A stretch of DNA of 20,099 bases from the IMG/VR virus record IMGVR_UViG_3300042991_000579, positions 1 through 20,099 of that record. One strand, written 5' to 3'. Under the pieces are notes generated by a model. The model was not told where the DNA came from. It saw only the letters and a program-made list of their open reading frames with translations, and ran no database searches. This document shows, in pieces, positions 1-8,787 of this stretch; the stretch's first letter is position 1, and every line of letters starts with the position of its first letter. The translations under genes were made by a program, and so were the position numbers. Origin of the DNA: a virus.

Positions 1-153
1 TGTTTTTATGCTATTATTTAAATATTCTTTTAATTGATTTTCTAACTTTTCTGCAATTTTTAATAAAGCAATTGCTTCTTTCATACCTGTTACGGTAACT
101 CTATTTAATAGAGTTAATAGGTCTTGAATTTCGTCTTGTGTTAATTTGTTCAT
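1..153 (-). CDS. Small hypothetical protein, truncated by the window edge
   Basis: An open frame of 51 codons starts at an ATG whose complement is at 151-153 and runs off the left edge, so the C-terminus is missing. The visible protein starts MNKLTQDEIQ and is mostly charged and helical in character, with regularly spaced leucines and isoleucines that suggest an amphipathic or coiled-coil helix. It lies 11 nt downstream of the fibre gene stop and is probably co-transcribed with it. I do not recognise the family. Small helical proteins after a fibre gene can be chaperones or virion accessories, but nothing here proves that. Confidence 0.6.
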   Translation of the reverse strand, partial: MNKLTQDEIQDLLTLLNRVTVTGMKEAIALLKIAEKLENQLKEYLNNSIKT

Positions 154-164
154 TTTATTTATTT

Positions 165-1901
165 TTATACGGTTATTGTTTTCACTCCATTTATTACTCT
201 AACATATAACGGACTATTATTTGCCGCATATACTAATGCGTTTTTATCAATTGCTAAATTTCCACCTATCAATACTTCATTTGTAGAGGAGTTGCCTAAC
301 AGAACTTGATTGTCTTTTGTAGGGTGCACACCCGAACCTATTGATATTGTATTTTCATAAGCAAATTGAGGTGTAAGTCTATGCCCTGTTCCTGTACCTG
401 CACTAGTAATGTCTGTACCGTGATATACAGTGCCACTTATCAACTCTCTAAAAGAAAGAGTATTATCATCAATTATCTTAACCTGATAAATTGAATTATT
501 GGTTAAACCCCCAATTTCTGACGAGCCTTGTGTATATTTTACGTTTATCCATGCTCCTCCACTATTATAACCAAAACCATGATTATTTATAGTAATTCTA
601 TCGGTTCCTGTATTAATATTATTATTATCAAAAGTCTTACTTCCTGCATAATTATCTAAGAAATTAGCATATGCATAATTACCAATTGCTATATTATTAT
701 TTTTTTGATTGTATTCTAATGACCTACTTCCAATAGATATAACATAGTTACCTGTGTTATTCCTACCTGCATAGCTACCACTCATAAGTCCGACATCATT
801 ACCTGTATTATTCTGACCTGAATAATAACCACTTATAAGTCCAATACCACCACCTGTGTTATTCTGGCCTGCCAAAACACCACTCATAAGTCCAATTTCA
901 CTACCTGTGTTATTATAGCCTGCATAATAACCACTTATAAGTCCGATATAACTACCTCTGTTATCATGTCCCGCATAACCACCACTCATAAGTCCGATAT
1001 AACTGCCTATGTTATTATGTCCTGCATAACTACCACTCATAAGTCCGATATAATAACCTGTGTTATTATAACCTGCTTTATAACCACTTATAATTCCTAT
1101 ATTATTACCAAAGTTATAATTACCTGCTTCATAACCACTTATAAGTCCTATATAACTACCTCTGTTATTATGACCTGTCCAATAACCACTTATAAGTCCG
1201 ATATAACTACCTAAGTTATCGTAACCTGCTTCATAACCACTTATAAGTCCTATCTTACTACCTGTATTATTCTGACCTGATTGATAACCACTTATAAGTC
1301 CGATATCACTACCTGTGTTATTATAACCTGCACTTTTTCCTAAACAAAATAATCCAGAATTTCTATTAATACTTAATACATTAGAAAAGACAGAACTATA
1401 AACTTTATCCAATTTCAAGTTTCCTCCTGAGTCTAATCTAAATGAAAAGAGTGGATTTGTACCGTCACTACCAAGTCCAATAGTACCGTTATTTGTATTA
1501 ACCGTATCTGATGGGCTCTTTTTTGCCCAAATCATATTATTAAAAGTCTTAATACCTGCAAAAGTTTGAGATATTGTATTAACAAATCCGCGAGTTGTTG
1601 CAGATGCATCTGGTATTATAGCACTTAATTGTTCTGCCGTTGGTAAGGCAGACGACCCTGCCGAACTAAAATTTAACGACAAGAACTCTATTAATGTTTC
1701 TGTAGTATATTGCACGCCAACATCATTAATCACATCACTACCATCTATTTTTATTGTAACACTTAAACCACTAATACTGTGTTCTAATATGTAAGATTTA
1801 TTTATTTGTCTAAATGTAGAATGATTTTTTGACAAATAAAAAGGGTCTGCATTTTCTTGTTCAAAAACAACAGTGTTATTTTTTAAATATAATTTATTCA
1901 T
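165..1901 (-). CDS. Tail fibre / receptor-binding protein with 17-residue beta-solenoid-like repeats
   Basis: This 578-residue protein is probably a virion surface fibre. Residues 1-80 form an N-terminal attachment-like part. Residues 88-122 carry a stretch (ATTRGFVNTISQTFAGIKTF at 101-120) of a kind common in phage tail fibres. Residues about 190-395 are about twelve copies of a 17-residue unit of the form NNTGSxIGLISGYxAGx, a glycine-rich repeat reminiscent of YadA-head-like beta solenoids. A non-repetitive C-terminal region of about 180 residues with further glycine/asparagine-rich strands follows and may form the tip. The leader before the ATG is A-rich, as expected for a Bacteroidetes phage. 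It follows another repeat-rich structural gene by 22 nt. Receptor binding is inferred from repeat type and position; the exact role is uncertain. Confidence 0.75.
   Translation of the reverse strand: MNKLYLKNNTVVFEQENADPFYLSKNHSTFRQINKSYILEHSISGLSVTIKIDGSDVINDVGVQYTTETLIEFLSLNFSSAGSSALPTAEQLSAIIPDASATTRGFVNTISQTFAGIKTFNNMIWAKKSPSDTVNTNNGTIGLGSDGTNPLFSFRLDSGGNLKLDKVYSSVFSNVLSINRNSGLFCLGKSAGYNNTGSDIGLISGYQSGQNNTGSKIGLISGYEAGYDNLGSYIGLISGYWTGHNNRGSYIGLISGYEAGNYNFGNNIGIISGYKAGYNNTGYYIGLMSGSYAGHNNIGSYIGLMSGGYAGHDNRGSYIGLISGYYAGYNNTGSEIGLMSGVLAGQNNTGGGIGLISGYYSGQNNTGNDVGLMSGSYAGRNNTGNYVISIGSRSLEYNQKNNNIAIGNYAYANFLDNYAGSKTFDNNNINTGTDRITINNHGFGYNSGGAWINVKYTQGSSEIGGLTNNSIYQVKIIDDNTLSFRELISGTVYHGTDITSAGTGTGHRLTPQFAYENTISIGSGVHPTKDNQVLLGNSSTNEVLIGGNLAIDKNALVYAANNSPLYVRVINGVKTITV
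719..1328 (-). repeat. About twelve tandem 51-bp units encoding 17-residue repeats
   Basis: Within the fibre gene a 51-bp unit recurs in frame about twelve times, visible on the plus strand as variants of ccacttataagtccgatat followed by ctacctgtgttatt. Units differ mainly at codons for the x positions of NNTGSxIGLISGYxAGx, while the glycine, isoleucine and serine codons are nearly invariant. The last copies towards the C-terminus are more diverged. Such an array can gain or lose units by recombination, so copy number may vary between related phages. Confidence 0.85.
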
Positions 1902-1923
1902 TTTAAAATATTTTTATTAATTA

Positions 1924-3282
1924 TTATAGCATTAGTGTTATTAAAGCATAGCCTCTTATTACAGTTGTATCTTGATAAGCTATGAAATTATTAGAATCTA
2001 AAATGTCAATATGCAATTCTACTTCTCCTGTTGTATCATTGAATATAACATATTTTTCTTTTATTAATTCAGTATCTCTAACATATTTTTGATTTGTAAA
2101 ATAATCATCAGGACGTATAACAACATTTATTCCAACTATTTTATCTATATCAGCAACACTTATAGAAGTTGTTATTACTTGTGAATAATTAAAATTAACA
2201 TCCATATTCCAATTATCAAGTTGATACCATATTTGCCTAACATTACCTGTGGATATAATAGGTTTATTTAAAATATAATCAGGAGATAATGGGTTATTTT
2301 GATTCCAATCAGCATTAATTAATGTGGGTATTGTAGGTTTATTTTTGATATAATCGGGTTCTACATTATTACTTTGATTCCAATCGGGTTGAATTTGAAT
2401 AGGTATTGTAGGTTTATTCTTAATATAATCAGAAAGAGTATTGTTATTTTGTAACCAATCAGGTTGTAATACAATTGGTATTGTAGGTTTATTTTTGATA
2501 TAATCAGTAGCCGTATTAACATTTTGGGTCCAATCTGACTGTATTTGCGTAAAGCTTTGTAATCTGGGTTTATTTTTAATATAATCCGGTTTTAAAGAAT
2601 TTACTTGATTCCAATCTCCTTGTACATTATCTATTCTCTTCCATTCTGTAAAACCATGAAATTGCCCATTCATATACATTCTTTCATAATAAATACCATT
2701 TTTAAAATCACCTATTCGTTGTGTTACAGCGGTTTCATCTTCTGATATAAAAATATTTCTAATTTCAAGCGTTAAATAATTTACAAATGTTCCTGTGTTA
2801 TTAAATAATTCTGTTAAATTATGCTCAATACCATCTTGATAATATCTTTCTGTATTATATTTTATATCACTAAGCTGTAATCCTTCTTCAATAGAAGAAA
2901 ACTTATATTTTTTATAAATTATATTACTACCCAATAAATAATTTAAAATAGTTGGTTTAATAAATAATATTTCAATATCATTTTCTATATCTATAAAATT
3001 AAAATGTCGCAAACTATAATCTATATTATTAGCAATAACACCACTTTCATAAGTGAAATCTTGATATAAAACACCTATTTGTGTTGTTCTCTCTTTCCAA
3101 TAATATTTTTTAAAAGTTTGTAAGCAAAATACTTCCATACCCTCATAATAAGTATATGCAAGATTGTTATTCAATCCCAAATTACGCATATCATCTAATG
3201 TTAGAAAATACAATTTATTATCTAAAATAAATTGTCCCGCCACATTTAATGCTTTTATTAAATCTGATTTTGGTATTGCCAT
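1924..3282 (-). CDS. Tail or fibre-associated structural protein with five W/DYIKNKP repeats
   Basis: I start this protein at the ATG at 3282 (MAIPKSDLIK, 452 residues) because it begins 1 nt after the upstream stop. A longer frame to 3342 would overlap the previous gene by 59 nt and add 20 residues of unlikely sequence. Residues about 1-215 are non-repetitive. Residues about 221-343 contain five repeats of about 24 residues, each with a tryptophan motif such as DWNQ followed by DYIKNKP. This repeat type occurs in phage tail and virion proteins, where it probably links domains. The C-terminal 100 residues look like a compact beta-rich domain. Its place between connector genes and the solenoid fibre fits a tail or fibre-adaptor role. 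The function is inferred, not shown. Confidence 0.7.
   Translation of the reverse strand: MAIPKSDLIKALNVAGQFILDNKLYFLTLDDMRNLGLNNNLAYTYYEGMEVFCLQTFKKYYWKERTTQIGVLYQDFTYESGVIANNIDYSLRHFNFIDIENDIEILFIKPTILNYLLGSNIIYKKYKFSSIEEGLQLSDIKYNTERYYQDGIEHNLTELFNNTGTFVNYLTLEIRNIFISEDETAVTQRIGDFKNGIYYERMYMNGQFHGFTEWKRIDNVQGDWNQVNSLKPDYIKNKPRLQSFTQIQSDWTQNVNTATDYIKNKPTIPIVLQPDWLQNNNTLSDYIKNKPTIPIQIQPDWNQSNNVEPDYIKNKPTIPTLINADWNQNNPLSPDYILNKPIISTGNVRQIWYQLDNWNMDVNFNYSQVITTSISVADIDKIVGINVVIRPDDYFTNQKYVRDTELIKEKYVIFNDTTGEVELHIDILDSNNFIAYQDTTVIRGYALITLML
2254..2622 (-). repeat. Five ~72-75-bp units encoding W/DYIKNKP repeats
   Basis: Five in-frame direct repeats lie within the structural gene. The conserved codons read DWNQ or DWTQ/DWLQ, then about ten variable residues, then DYIKNKPTIP. 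The first (PRLQSF ending) and last (DYILNKP) copies are the most diverged, while the middle three keep the TIP ending. Confidence 0.8.
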
Positions 3283-3283
3283 T

Positions 3284-4321
3284 TTACAAAGTTTTAATTT
3301 TAAATAGGATATTGCTGTATGAATAATGTTCATTAGAAACATATATAGTAGTATTTAAGTTTGCATTATATATTTTTGTAAATACAACATCTGTAATATC
3401 TTGTTCCATTATATCATAAATTCTATATTGCTCAATAGTGCTATTTTTAATTGCAAATCCTATTCTTCCAATAGAAGTATATGATATTAATATTCCATTT
3501 GAAAAATTTTCAGGTGTATTAAATAATTGAACATTTAAAAATTCTTGTGTGATATTATTTATTTCACTTGTTTGTATGGATGGATTAGTATATTGCCAAT
3601 AATAAATAATAGTCCCACTTGGAATAATACCAACAGGGTTATAACCACTTAAAACACATTGTACATTTGGCGTATCATAATGATTATTTCCATTATCATC
3701 TGAACTCATATAAGCATCTAATGCTGATTGCTTAAGTATGTTTCCAATTTTCTCAAAATCCTTCCAACTATTTGGAAAAGCATCATGCCCTCTTGAAGCA
3801 TCACGCTTATCTTCCCAATTTAATTGTAATTGATAAGTGTGATTTTTATTACCTCTACCTATATCTAAAAACGATTTAACACCATATAATTTCCAAACGA
3901 TATAAGCTATTATTGCTTCTTCATGGTTACGTGTAGTAAATGGATTTCCATGCCCATCGCAAATCATTCCTGTATAAGTAAGGAATATATTGCTTTTTTC
4001 TTTTTGTTGTAAATTCAGATGTACGAAATTTACGTTAGCAGTAAAAGATTCAGGTTTAAAATAATTTTCATCATTACCATAGCTTATACCCTCAAATTCT
4101 ACAAAATCTTCCGGTAACTTAAAACTTATTCCGTTAAATACACCATTTTCTTCCTTATATTCAATTCTTTTTCTAATAACAGAACCACCATAGCCAATAA
4201 GTCTTTCGGCTTTAAATATCATTCTTTTAATACGTTCATAGTATGGAACAAGATTTGTTATTCCTGTTTCATCCTTAACGCTTAAAACAATTTCTTCAAA
4301 TGGAACTATACCGGAGATCAT
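3284..4321 (-). CDS. Virion connector/tail-stabilisation-type protein
   Basis: This protein has 345 residues. Residues about 1-200 contain the pattern HEEAIIAYIVWKLYG (near 132-146) followed by a helical segment with NHTYQLQLNWEDKRDA. It recalls the helical core of head-to-tail adaptor (gp4/ring-type) proteins of podoviruses. Residues about 200-345 appear to be an added beta-rich domain. The start codon overlaps the stop of the upstream gene in an ATGA arrangement, implying translational coupling. Its position after three other small connector-type genes and before the fibre genes supports a neck, ring or muzzle component. The assignment is from context and overall pattern; I cannot name the exact family. 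Confidence 0.55.
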   Translation of the reverse strand: MISGIVPFEEIVLSVKDETGITNLVPYYERIKRMIFKAERLIGYGGSVIRKRIEYKEENGVFNGISFKLPEDFVEFEGISYGNDENYFKPESFTANVNFVHLNLQQKEKSNIFLTYTGMICDGHGNPFTTRNHEEAIIAYIVWKLYGVKSFLDIGRGNKNHTYQLQLNWEDKRDASRGHDAFPNSWKDFEKIGNILKQSALDAYMSSDDNGNNHYDTPNVQCVLSGYNPVGIIPSGTIIYYWQYTNPSIQTSEINNITQEFLNVQLFNTPENFSNGILISYTSIGRIGFAIKNSTIEQYRIYDIMEQDITDVVFTKIYNANLNTTIYVSNEHYSYSNILFKIKTL

Positions 4322-4797
4322 TCGTTTCTATTTTTAATTTTTTTATAATACTTTATATTTAGTGTATCAGGATCGTTCATATTTAAAAATTTTATTTTTT
4401 CTTGTAAATAAAAATTAGCCCATGAACCACGGTTCAAAGTTAATACAAAATAATTAATAAAATACAATAATTCTCTATTAAACCATTGCATTACTATTGG
4501 TAAATATTTTTGATTATTAACTTTATACTTAGAAAGTGTTTGTTTACTATATAACTTCTTTTGAGTTAAACCACCGATTGGAAAGTATAATTTTTCTGAC
4601 CAAAAAAAATCTCTAATCCAAATTTTTAAATATAGAGATATTATTTTATTAAATAAAGAATAAGACATAATAACTCTTTTGTTAGATTTACTTTCAGAAA
4701 TTAATCTTTTTGAATTAAAAGTAATCTTACTTGGATTTATATCTCTATACACATCATGTATATTCCATTGTACACTATTCTTTAAAATTCTCGGCAT
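4318..4797 (-). CDS. Hypothetical basic protein in the connector operon
   Basis: A 159-residue, lysine- and aromatic-rich, strongly basic protein. The middle region has SLFNKIISLYLKIWIRDFF (about 47-65) and then EKLYFPIGGLTQKKLYSK. This resembles a small conserved phage protein type in which a helix precedes a glycine-containing beta turn, but I cannot name it. The 5' end overlaps the upstream gene by 23 nt and the 3' end overlaps the next by 4 nt, so it is part of a tightly coupled cluster. The charge could suit DNA or capsid-interior contact. Function unknown. Confidence 0.6.
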   Translation of the reverse strand: MPRILKNSVQWNIHDVYRDINPSKITFNSKRLISESKSNKRVIMSYSLFNKIISLYLKIWIRDFFWSEKLYFPIGGLTQKKLYSKQTLSKYKVNNQKYLPIVMQWFNRELLYFINYFVLTLNRGSWANFYLQEKIKFLNMNDPDTLNIKYYKKIKNRNE

Positions 4798-5446
4798 TGT
4801 TATCTCCTATTTTATCTGATCCTGTACTAATAATAATATTAAATTTTACAGAAAGTATATTTCTAATTAAACTTTCAATATATTCAGGTGGGAATGGAAA
4901 TGGCGTTTTAGTCCAATCATAATTAATATCATCACTTGGATTTACTAAAACTATTTGTAATTCGGCACTTGGTTTATTACTTTGAAAATGATTTATTAAA
5001 GTTACTTGAATTGATGTATCATTAATACAACAATTTTTATTTCCTTTATAAAGTTTAAGATAATTATTTTCTACCGTGGCCTTTACTTGTGCTTTACCAT
5101 AATTTGTTTTTATAGTTGATCTAAATTCTTCTGAACCTATTATTGGAATGTATTCTCCATATTTAGACATTTTAAGACCAAAATTTTCTTCAAATGATAT
5201 AAAGTGTGGTAAAGCGTGTTTTAATTCCGTAGGACTTACTATTTCAAATGAATTAAGCGTAATAAACTGAAATACTTCATCCGTAATTGTCATTCCATAA
5301 AAAAACTTATTATACAAAATAGCCGCTCTTTGCTCTTGAATATAAGAACGAATAAGCCTTTCTGAAACAGGCTCATCATTATTTATTTGAGCACCTCTTA
5401 CAGTATTTAATATTTGATATACTATTTGTTCTTCTGTTTTTATCAT
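4775..5446 (-). CDS. Probable head-tail ring/connector protein
   Basis: This 223-residue protein begins with IVYQILNTVRGAQINNDEPV and has SERLIRSYIQEQRAAILYNK at about 28-47. This N-terminal pattern (short helix, acidic loop, long helix ending in an RA-hydrophobic segment) is typical of ring or adaptor proteins in podoviruses of Bacteroidetes, to my recollection. The rest is beta-rich. It ends with TAG and shares its start ATG base with the stop of the upstream gene, so the two are translationally coupled. Likely located in the neck below the portal. The ring assignment is inference from pattern plus synteny. Confidence 0.55.
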   Translation of the reverse strand: MIKTEEQIVYQILNTVRGAQINNDEPVSERLIRSYIQEQRAAILYNKFFYGMTITDEVFQFITLNSFEIVSPTELKHALPHFISFEENFGLKMSKYGEYIPIIGSEEFRSTIKTNYGKAQVKATVENNYLKLYKGNKNCCINDTSIQVTLINHFQSNKPSAELQIVLVNPSDDINYDWTKTPFPFPPEYIESLIRNILSVKFNIIISTGSDKIGDNNAENFKE

Positions 5447-6066
5447 TAAAACTCAGTATTTGGAATTTGAACTCTTGTATCTGCAATTGTTGCGAATAAT
5501 TGTTTTACGGTTATCTCTATAATATTTTCAATAACATTATCAGATAAATTCACTATTCTTGTTGTTGGCTGATTTAAAGCGGCGAAAATAGGCTTTTTGA
5601 TATACATTATTAAAGCATAATTCGCATTAACAATTGAACCGGTATTTACATTTATATAATTCTCATATTGAGATACTACCGGATATTCGGGTGTTGGTTT
5701 ATTGAATGGATCTATTTCAATAACTTGATTTTGTCCCGTTCTAATAATAGTAACTTGTCTTGGCAATATACCATTATTAATAAGTGGTTTAATACTTAAT
5801 AAATGATAATAATCATTTGGTAAAGGTCCTTTTACACCCCCTAAATCAGTATCAATAATTAATGGGAATTTCTTTGGAACTATTAATGGTTTTACATCAT
5901 CAGAAACTTTTTGAGTTAATTCTATTTCTTTAATTTTAGAATTTAAAAACTCAAAAGTAGCAGATTGAAATCGACTCAAAATAACGGGTAACTGAAAAAA
6001 ATCAGAACCTATTTTATCTGCTTTTTCTAAAATATAATAATATGTTTGTTCCAAAGAATAATCCAT
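5446..6066 (-). CDS. Probable head-tail ring/connector protein
   Basis: This 206-residue protein starts MDYSLEQTYYYILEKADK, then has a helix containing RFQSATFEFLNSKIKEIE, then a beta-rich middle with PNDYYHLLSIKPL and a C-terminal helix. The organisation (N-terminal helical hook, PxDYYHL segment, Tyr-rich strand, final amphipathic helix) fits small ring/adaptor proteins in podovirus-like and crAss-like neck modules. It overlaps the next gene by 1 nt and lies 4 nt after the previous one. The role is inferred; another small virion protein is possible. Confidence 0.55.
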   Translation of the reverse strand: MDYSLEQTYYYILEKADKIGSDFFQLPVILSRFQSATFEFLNSKIKEIELTQKVSDDVKPLIVPKKFPLIIDTDLGGVKGPLPNDYYHLLSIKPLINNGILPRQVTIIRTGQNQVIEIDPFNKPTPEYPVVSQYENYINVNTGSIVNANYALIMYIKKPIFAALNQPTTRIVNLSDNVIENIIEITVKQLFATIADTRVQIPNTEF

Positions 6067-6070
6067 TTAA

Positions 6071-6901
6071 TTATAAATTTTCTTGTTCTTGTTTTACTGC
6101 TATTTCATTTTTAATAAAAGCATATAAATCCGGATTATTTACAAAATATTTAATAACGCCATCCATGTCAATTGCTATTGCTTCATTTTTATATTTATAT
6201 GCTCCATATGTATATATGAGCATATCAAAACGTATCATTTCTTTAACAAATAAAATGTGTTCTACTTGTGCAATATCTTTGATGATTTCTTCAACACGTT
6301 TAGCATTTTCTGTATTTTGCCTTACGAATATTTTTAAATTTGAAATAAGAATTTTTTTCTCAGCGGACTTATCATTATGATAACGTCTATTTATATAGTT
6401 AAGATTTAATGTAGCCATTATACCTCTAATTTTTTCCAAAGATAATGCTTGTGGACCTTGTGCTATTATTTTTGCAATAACACGGTCTATAATATCATCA
6501 TCATCTATTTTTTGTAAGTGTTGTTTATCAACAGCTACTAATTTGTAAATAGGATTTGATGATTTTCTACTTCTTGCTTCCGGCACTAAATCAATACCAT
6601 CAACTTTAACTTCGGGATGTCCTAATAAAAAATTTACAGCATATCTATCATCAAATTTTGTGTCAGGACTTAATATAACCTTTTGAGTAGTCATTGTATA
6701 TCCTAATAACATCATTCCATTTGAACTCATTAATCCTCTTGTTACACCGGGGACAAAAGGATCAGGATAGTTAGATATTAAAGCAGATGAAAAACCTTCA
6801 ATACCTAATGTATTTGTTAGTTTTCTTGTCAATATCCATTTTCCTGAAATTTCTGTTTCAACAAAACGTTTACCCTCTTTTTTTTCTACTGAATTTGTCA
6901 T
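6071..6901 (-). CDS. Hypothetical protein between capsid and connector genes
   Basis: I do not recognise this 276-residue protein. Residues 1-100 look like mixed alpha/beta sequence with LGIEGFSSALISNYPDPF and glycine-containing turns. Residues about 120-276 are predominantly helical and charged. It is the first gene after the capsid terminator, so it probably has its own transcription start or depends on read-through; I found no TAnnTTTG box in the 70-nt gap. Its place suggests a head-completion, decoration or connector role, but no motif proves it. Confidence 0.6.
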   Translation of the reverse strand: MTNSVEKKEGKRFVETEISGKWILTRKLTNTLGIEGFSSALISNYPDPFVPGVTRGLMSSNGMMLLGYTMTTQKVILSPDTKFDDRYAVNFLLGHPEVKVDGIDLVPEARSRKSSNPIYKLVAVDKQHLQKIDDDDIIDRVIAKIIAQGPQALSLEKIRGIMATLNLNYINRRYHNDKSAEKKILISNLKIFVRQNTENAKRVEEIIKDIAQVEHILFVKEMIRFDMLIYTYGAYKYKNEAIAIDMDGVIKYFVNNPDLYAFIKNEIAVKQEQENL

Positions 6902-6927
6902 TTGTTTATATATTTTTGGTTTAACAT

Positions 6928-6969
6928 TAAAAACAGGGGATTTTTAAATCCCCTGCTTTTTTTTATAAA
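6928..6969 (-). terminator. Bidirectional-looking terminator after the capsid gene
   Basis: The stem CAGGGGATTT (6934-6943) pairs with AAATCCCCTG (6946-6955), with flanking A and T tracts. On the minus strand five U follow the stem, just after the capsid stop at 6973. On the plus strand nine U follow, so it could work in both directions. It separates the highly expressed capsid gene from the connector genes. Confidence 0.85.
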
Positions 6970-6972
6970 TAA

Positions 6973-8649
6973 TTAGAAATAAAAACTTGAAACGCCTCTA
7001 TTATCATTTAGCCAAGTGCTACCTGATAAAGCACCACCATTATAAGATTCTGTATTTCTTAAAATACCACAAGATTTTTGTGCATATACCATCGCCATTT
7101 GCTCTGAATATAAATGTACTTTACCACCTGCAAAACCTGAAGATACTTTTGAACTTTCACCAGAGGGATCAAACGAAAATAAGCCATCTTCATATTTTTT
7201 GATATAACCTGAACCTTTTCTATTTAAAATATCAAAGTTAGAAACACCATCGACAGTTGTTCCATTGATAATATAAATGTTTCCGGTACCTGTTATACCA
7301 CCATTTGTTGGATATAAAGCAGGGTTATTCAACAATTCATCTTCAAATACAACAATATCATTACCTAAATAGTGATATTTATTAAAAGAGAATCCTACGG
7401 TGTTTTCTTTACCTGTTTGAATATTTACAATAATATTTGAAGCTTGATTAGTTGTACTTGATTGAGACCATCCCGTCAATTTTTTTAAGGATTTGTCAAT
7501 TACCATAGTTCCAAGTCTATCTGTAACCATAATAAATAAGTTTCCAGAAGAACCGGTTATAGAACGTTGAGCCAATACATTCATAATTGCTTCAACATAA
7601 GCAACTTCTAACCCTGAATTGATATTATATTCAAAATCATTAGCATCTTCAATTTGTGGAATCCAACCATCACCAGACATTGGGGCAGCCAATCCTGATT
7701 GAGCAGTAAAACCATTAATTGTTAATAAATTAGTTCCATAATTTTCAAACCAAGAATGATTTGTTGCATCCATAGTTGAACGAGAAACACGTAAACCCTG
7801 TTCTAAACCAAGTTTAAAGATTTCTTCCGCTTCTGTAACAGCTGCAAATTCCCATAATCCTTGTTTTTCAGAAGTGCCTGATTCGTAAAGATAGGCTATT
7901 TTTTGCTTAGATGCTTCTAAAGTCATCGTAAGTGTCATACGCTGAATGTGAGAATAGTTAATTCTCCATTTGTTAGTTTTGGTTTTTTGATTTCCATAAA
8001 GAGAACCCTCTCCAAAACGAGTACCGCCATAAGTAAGCACAGAATCTTCAGCGAGATGTTCTTCTTTAAATTTATTTCCACCACCACCAACTTTACAATC
8101 ATAAACAACGTGATCTCCGGTTGAAGCCATACGTCCTGGTCTTGCAACAATAAATTCAGTACCAAGGTTATTGCCTAAAATAATTGATTCATTGGGTTGA
8201 ATTTTTGTTCCATCTATACCATTTAAAGGTTCGTGTTTTACGGCTATTGATGCTAATTGATTAATAGCAACGGTTGTAGCGGTAACACCACCGAAATAAG
8301 TAACAATTGTTACGGTAGTCATGTCTGGTGTTGGGTTTGCTGAATCATACCATCCTCCTATTAAAGCACCACCGGTTGTATAAGATGGTTGTAATGCACT
8401 TCCTTCATAAGATACGCGATACGCATTATCTAATATTTGATTATCTTCTTTTACTCTACCTGCTCTTACACCGGAATTAATCATCCCTGCTGAATCCGCA
8501 AATGATGTTAGTTTATTGTATCTTGCAGTTAAGTTAAATGATTTCTTACGCACTTGCATGTGTTTTGCCATCATGTGCGTTAAACTATTAGCCTCAGTAT
8601 GAATTTGAGGATTAAAGTTATACTGTGAACTTCTTAATAATGTTCCCAT
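6973..8649 (-). CDS. Major capsid protein
   Basis: This 558-residue protein has the size and place of an HK97-fold major capsid protein: it follows the portal and scaffold-like genes and is followed at once by a strong terminator. Residues 1-90 are a basic, alanine/serine-rich N-arm. Residues about 90-240 include a glycine-rich beta region (VARPGRMASTGDHVVYDCK) that could be the E-loop or an inserted domain. Helices with EAEEIFKLGLEQGLRVS and a strand NLFIMVTDRLGTMVIDKS (about 371-388) suit the P and A domains. The C-terminal part is rich in G/S/Y and ends SSFYF. Base composition is slightly less AT-rich than its neighbours, as expected for a highly expressed gene. The identity rests on synteny, length and pattern; no homology search was possible. 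Confidence 0.75.
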   Translation of the reverse strand: MGTLLRSSQYNFNPQIHTEANSLTHMMAKHMQVRKKSFNLTARYNKLTSFADSAGMINSGVRAGRVKEDNQILDNAYRVSYEGSALQPSYTTGGALIGGWYDSANPTPDMTTVTIVTYFGGVTATTVAINQLASIAVKHEPLNGIDGTKIQPNESIILGNNLGTEFIVARPGRMASTGDHVVYDCKVGGGGNKFKEEHLAEDSVLTYGGTRFGEGSLYGNQKTKTNKWRINYSHIQRMTLTMTLEASKQKIAYLYESGTSEKQGLWEFAAVTEAEEIFKLGLEQGLRVSRSTMDATNHSWFENYGTNLLTINGFTAQSGLAAPMSGDGWIPQIEDANDFEYNINSGLEVAYVEAIMNVLAQRSITGSSGNLFIMVTDRLGTMVIDKSLKKLTGWSQSSTTNQASNIIVNIQTGKENTVGFSFNKYHYLGNDIVVFEDELLNNPALYPTNGGITGTGNIYIINGTTVDGVSNFDILNRKGSGYIKKYEDGLFSFDPSGESSKVSSGFAGGKVHLYSEQMAMVYAQKSCGILRNTESYNGGALSGSTWLNDNRGVSSFYF

Positions 8650-8787
8650 GTTAAAAAATGTTTTTTAATTAATAAAAATTTTACTTTTTGTTTTGTGTTT
8701 TGTGTTTTAAATATTATGGCTTTGCCATTCTTTATTACACGGGATTGTAACATTTCAATCAGTAATTAAAAGTTTTACTGCTTTGCA

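Noticed and set aside
966-1214. 82-codon plus-strand frame inside the fibre gene
   Set aside because: It is the mirror of the 51-bp repeat array; its repetitive T/I/S-rich protein follows from the repeat and not from coding selection.
719-1328. CRISPR-like regular repeats
   Set aside because: The repeats are in-frame, adjacent 51-bp units in a protein gene, with no spacers and no cas genes.
2106-2112. CTGATGA on the minus strand, as a hammerhead core
   Set aside because: It lies in a coding region (Asp-Asp codons) and lacks GAAA and flanking helices. A second match in the gene at 5446-6066 was rejected for the same reason.
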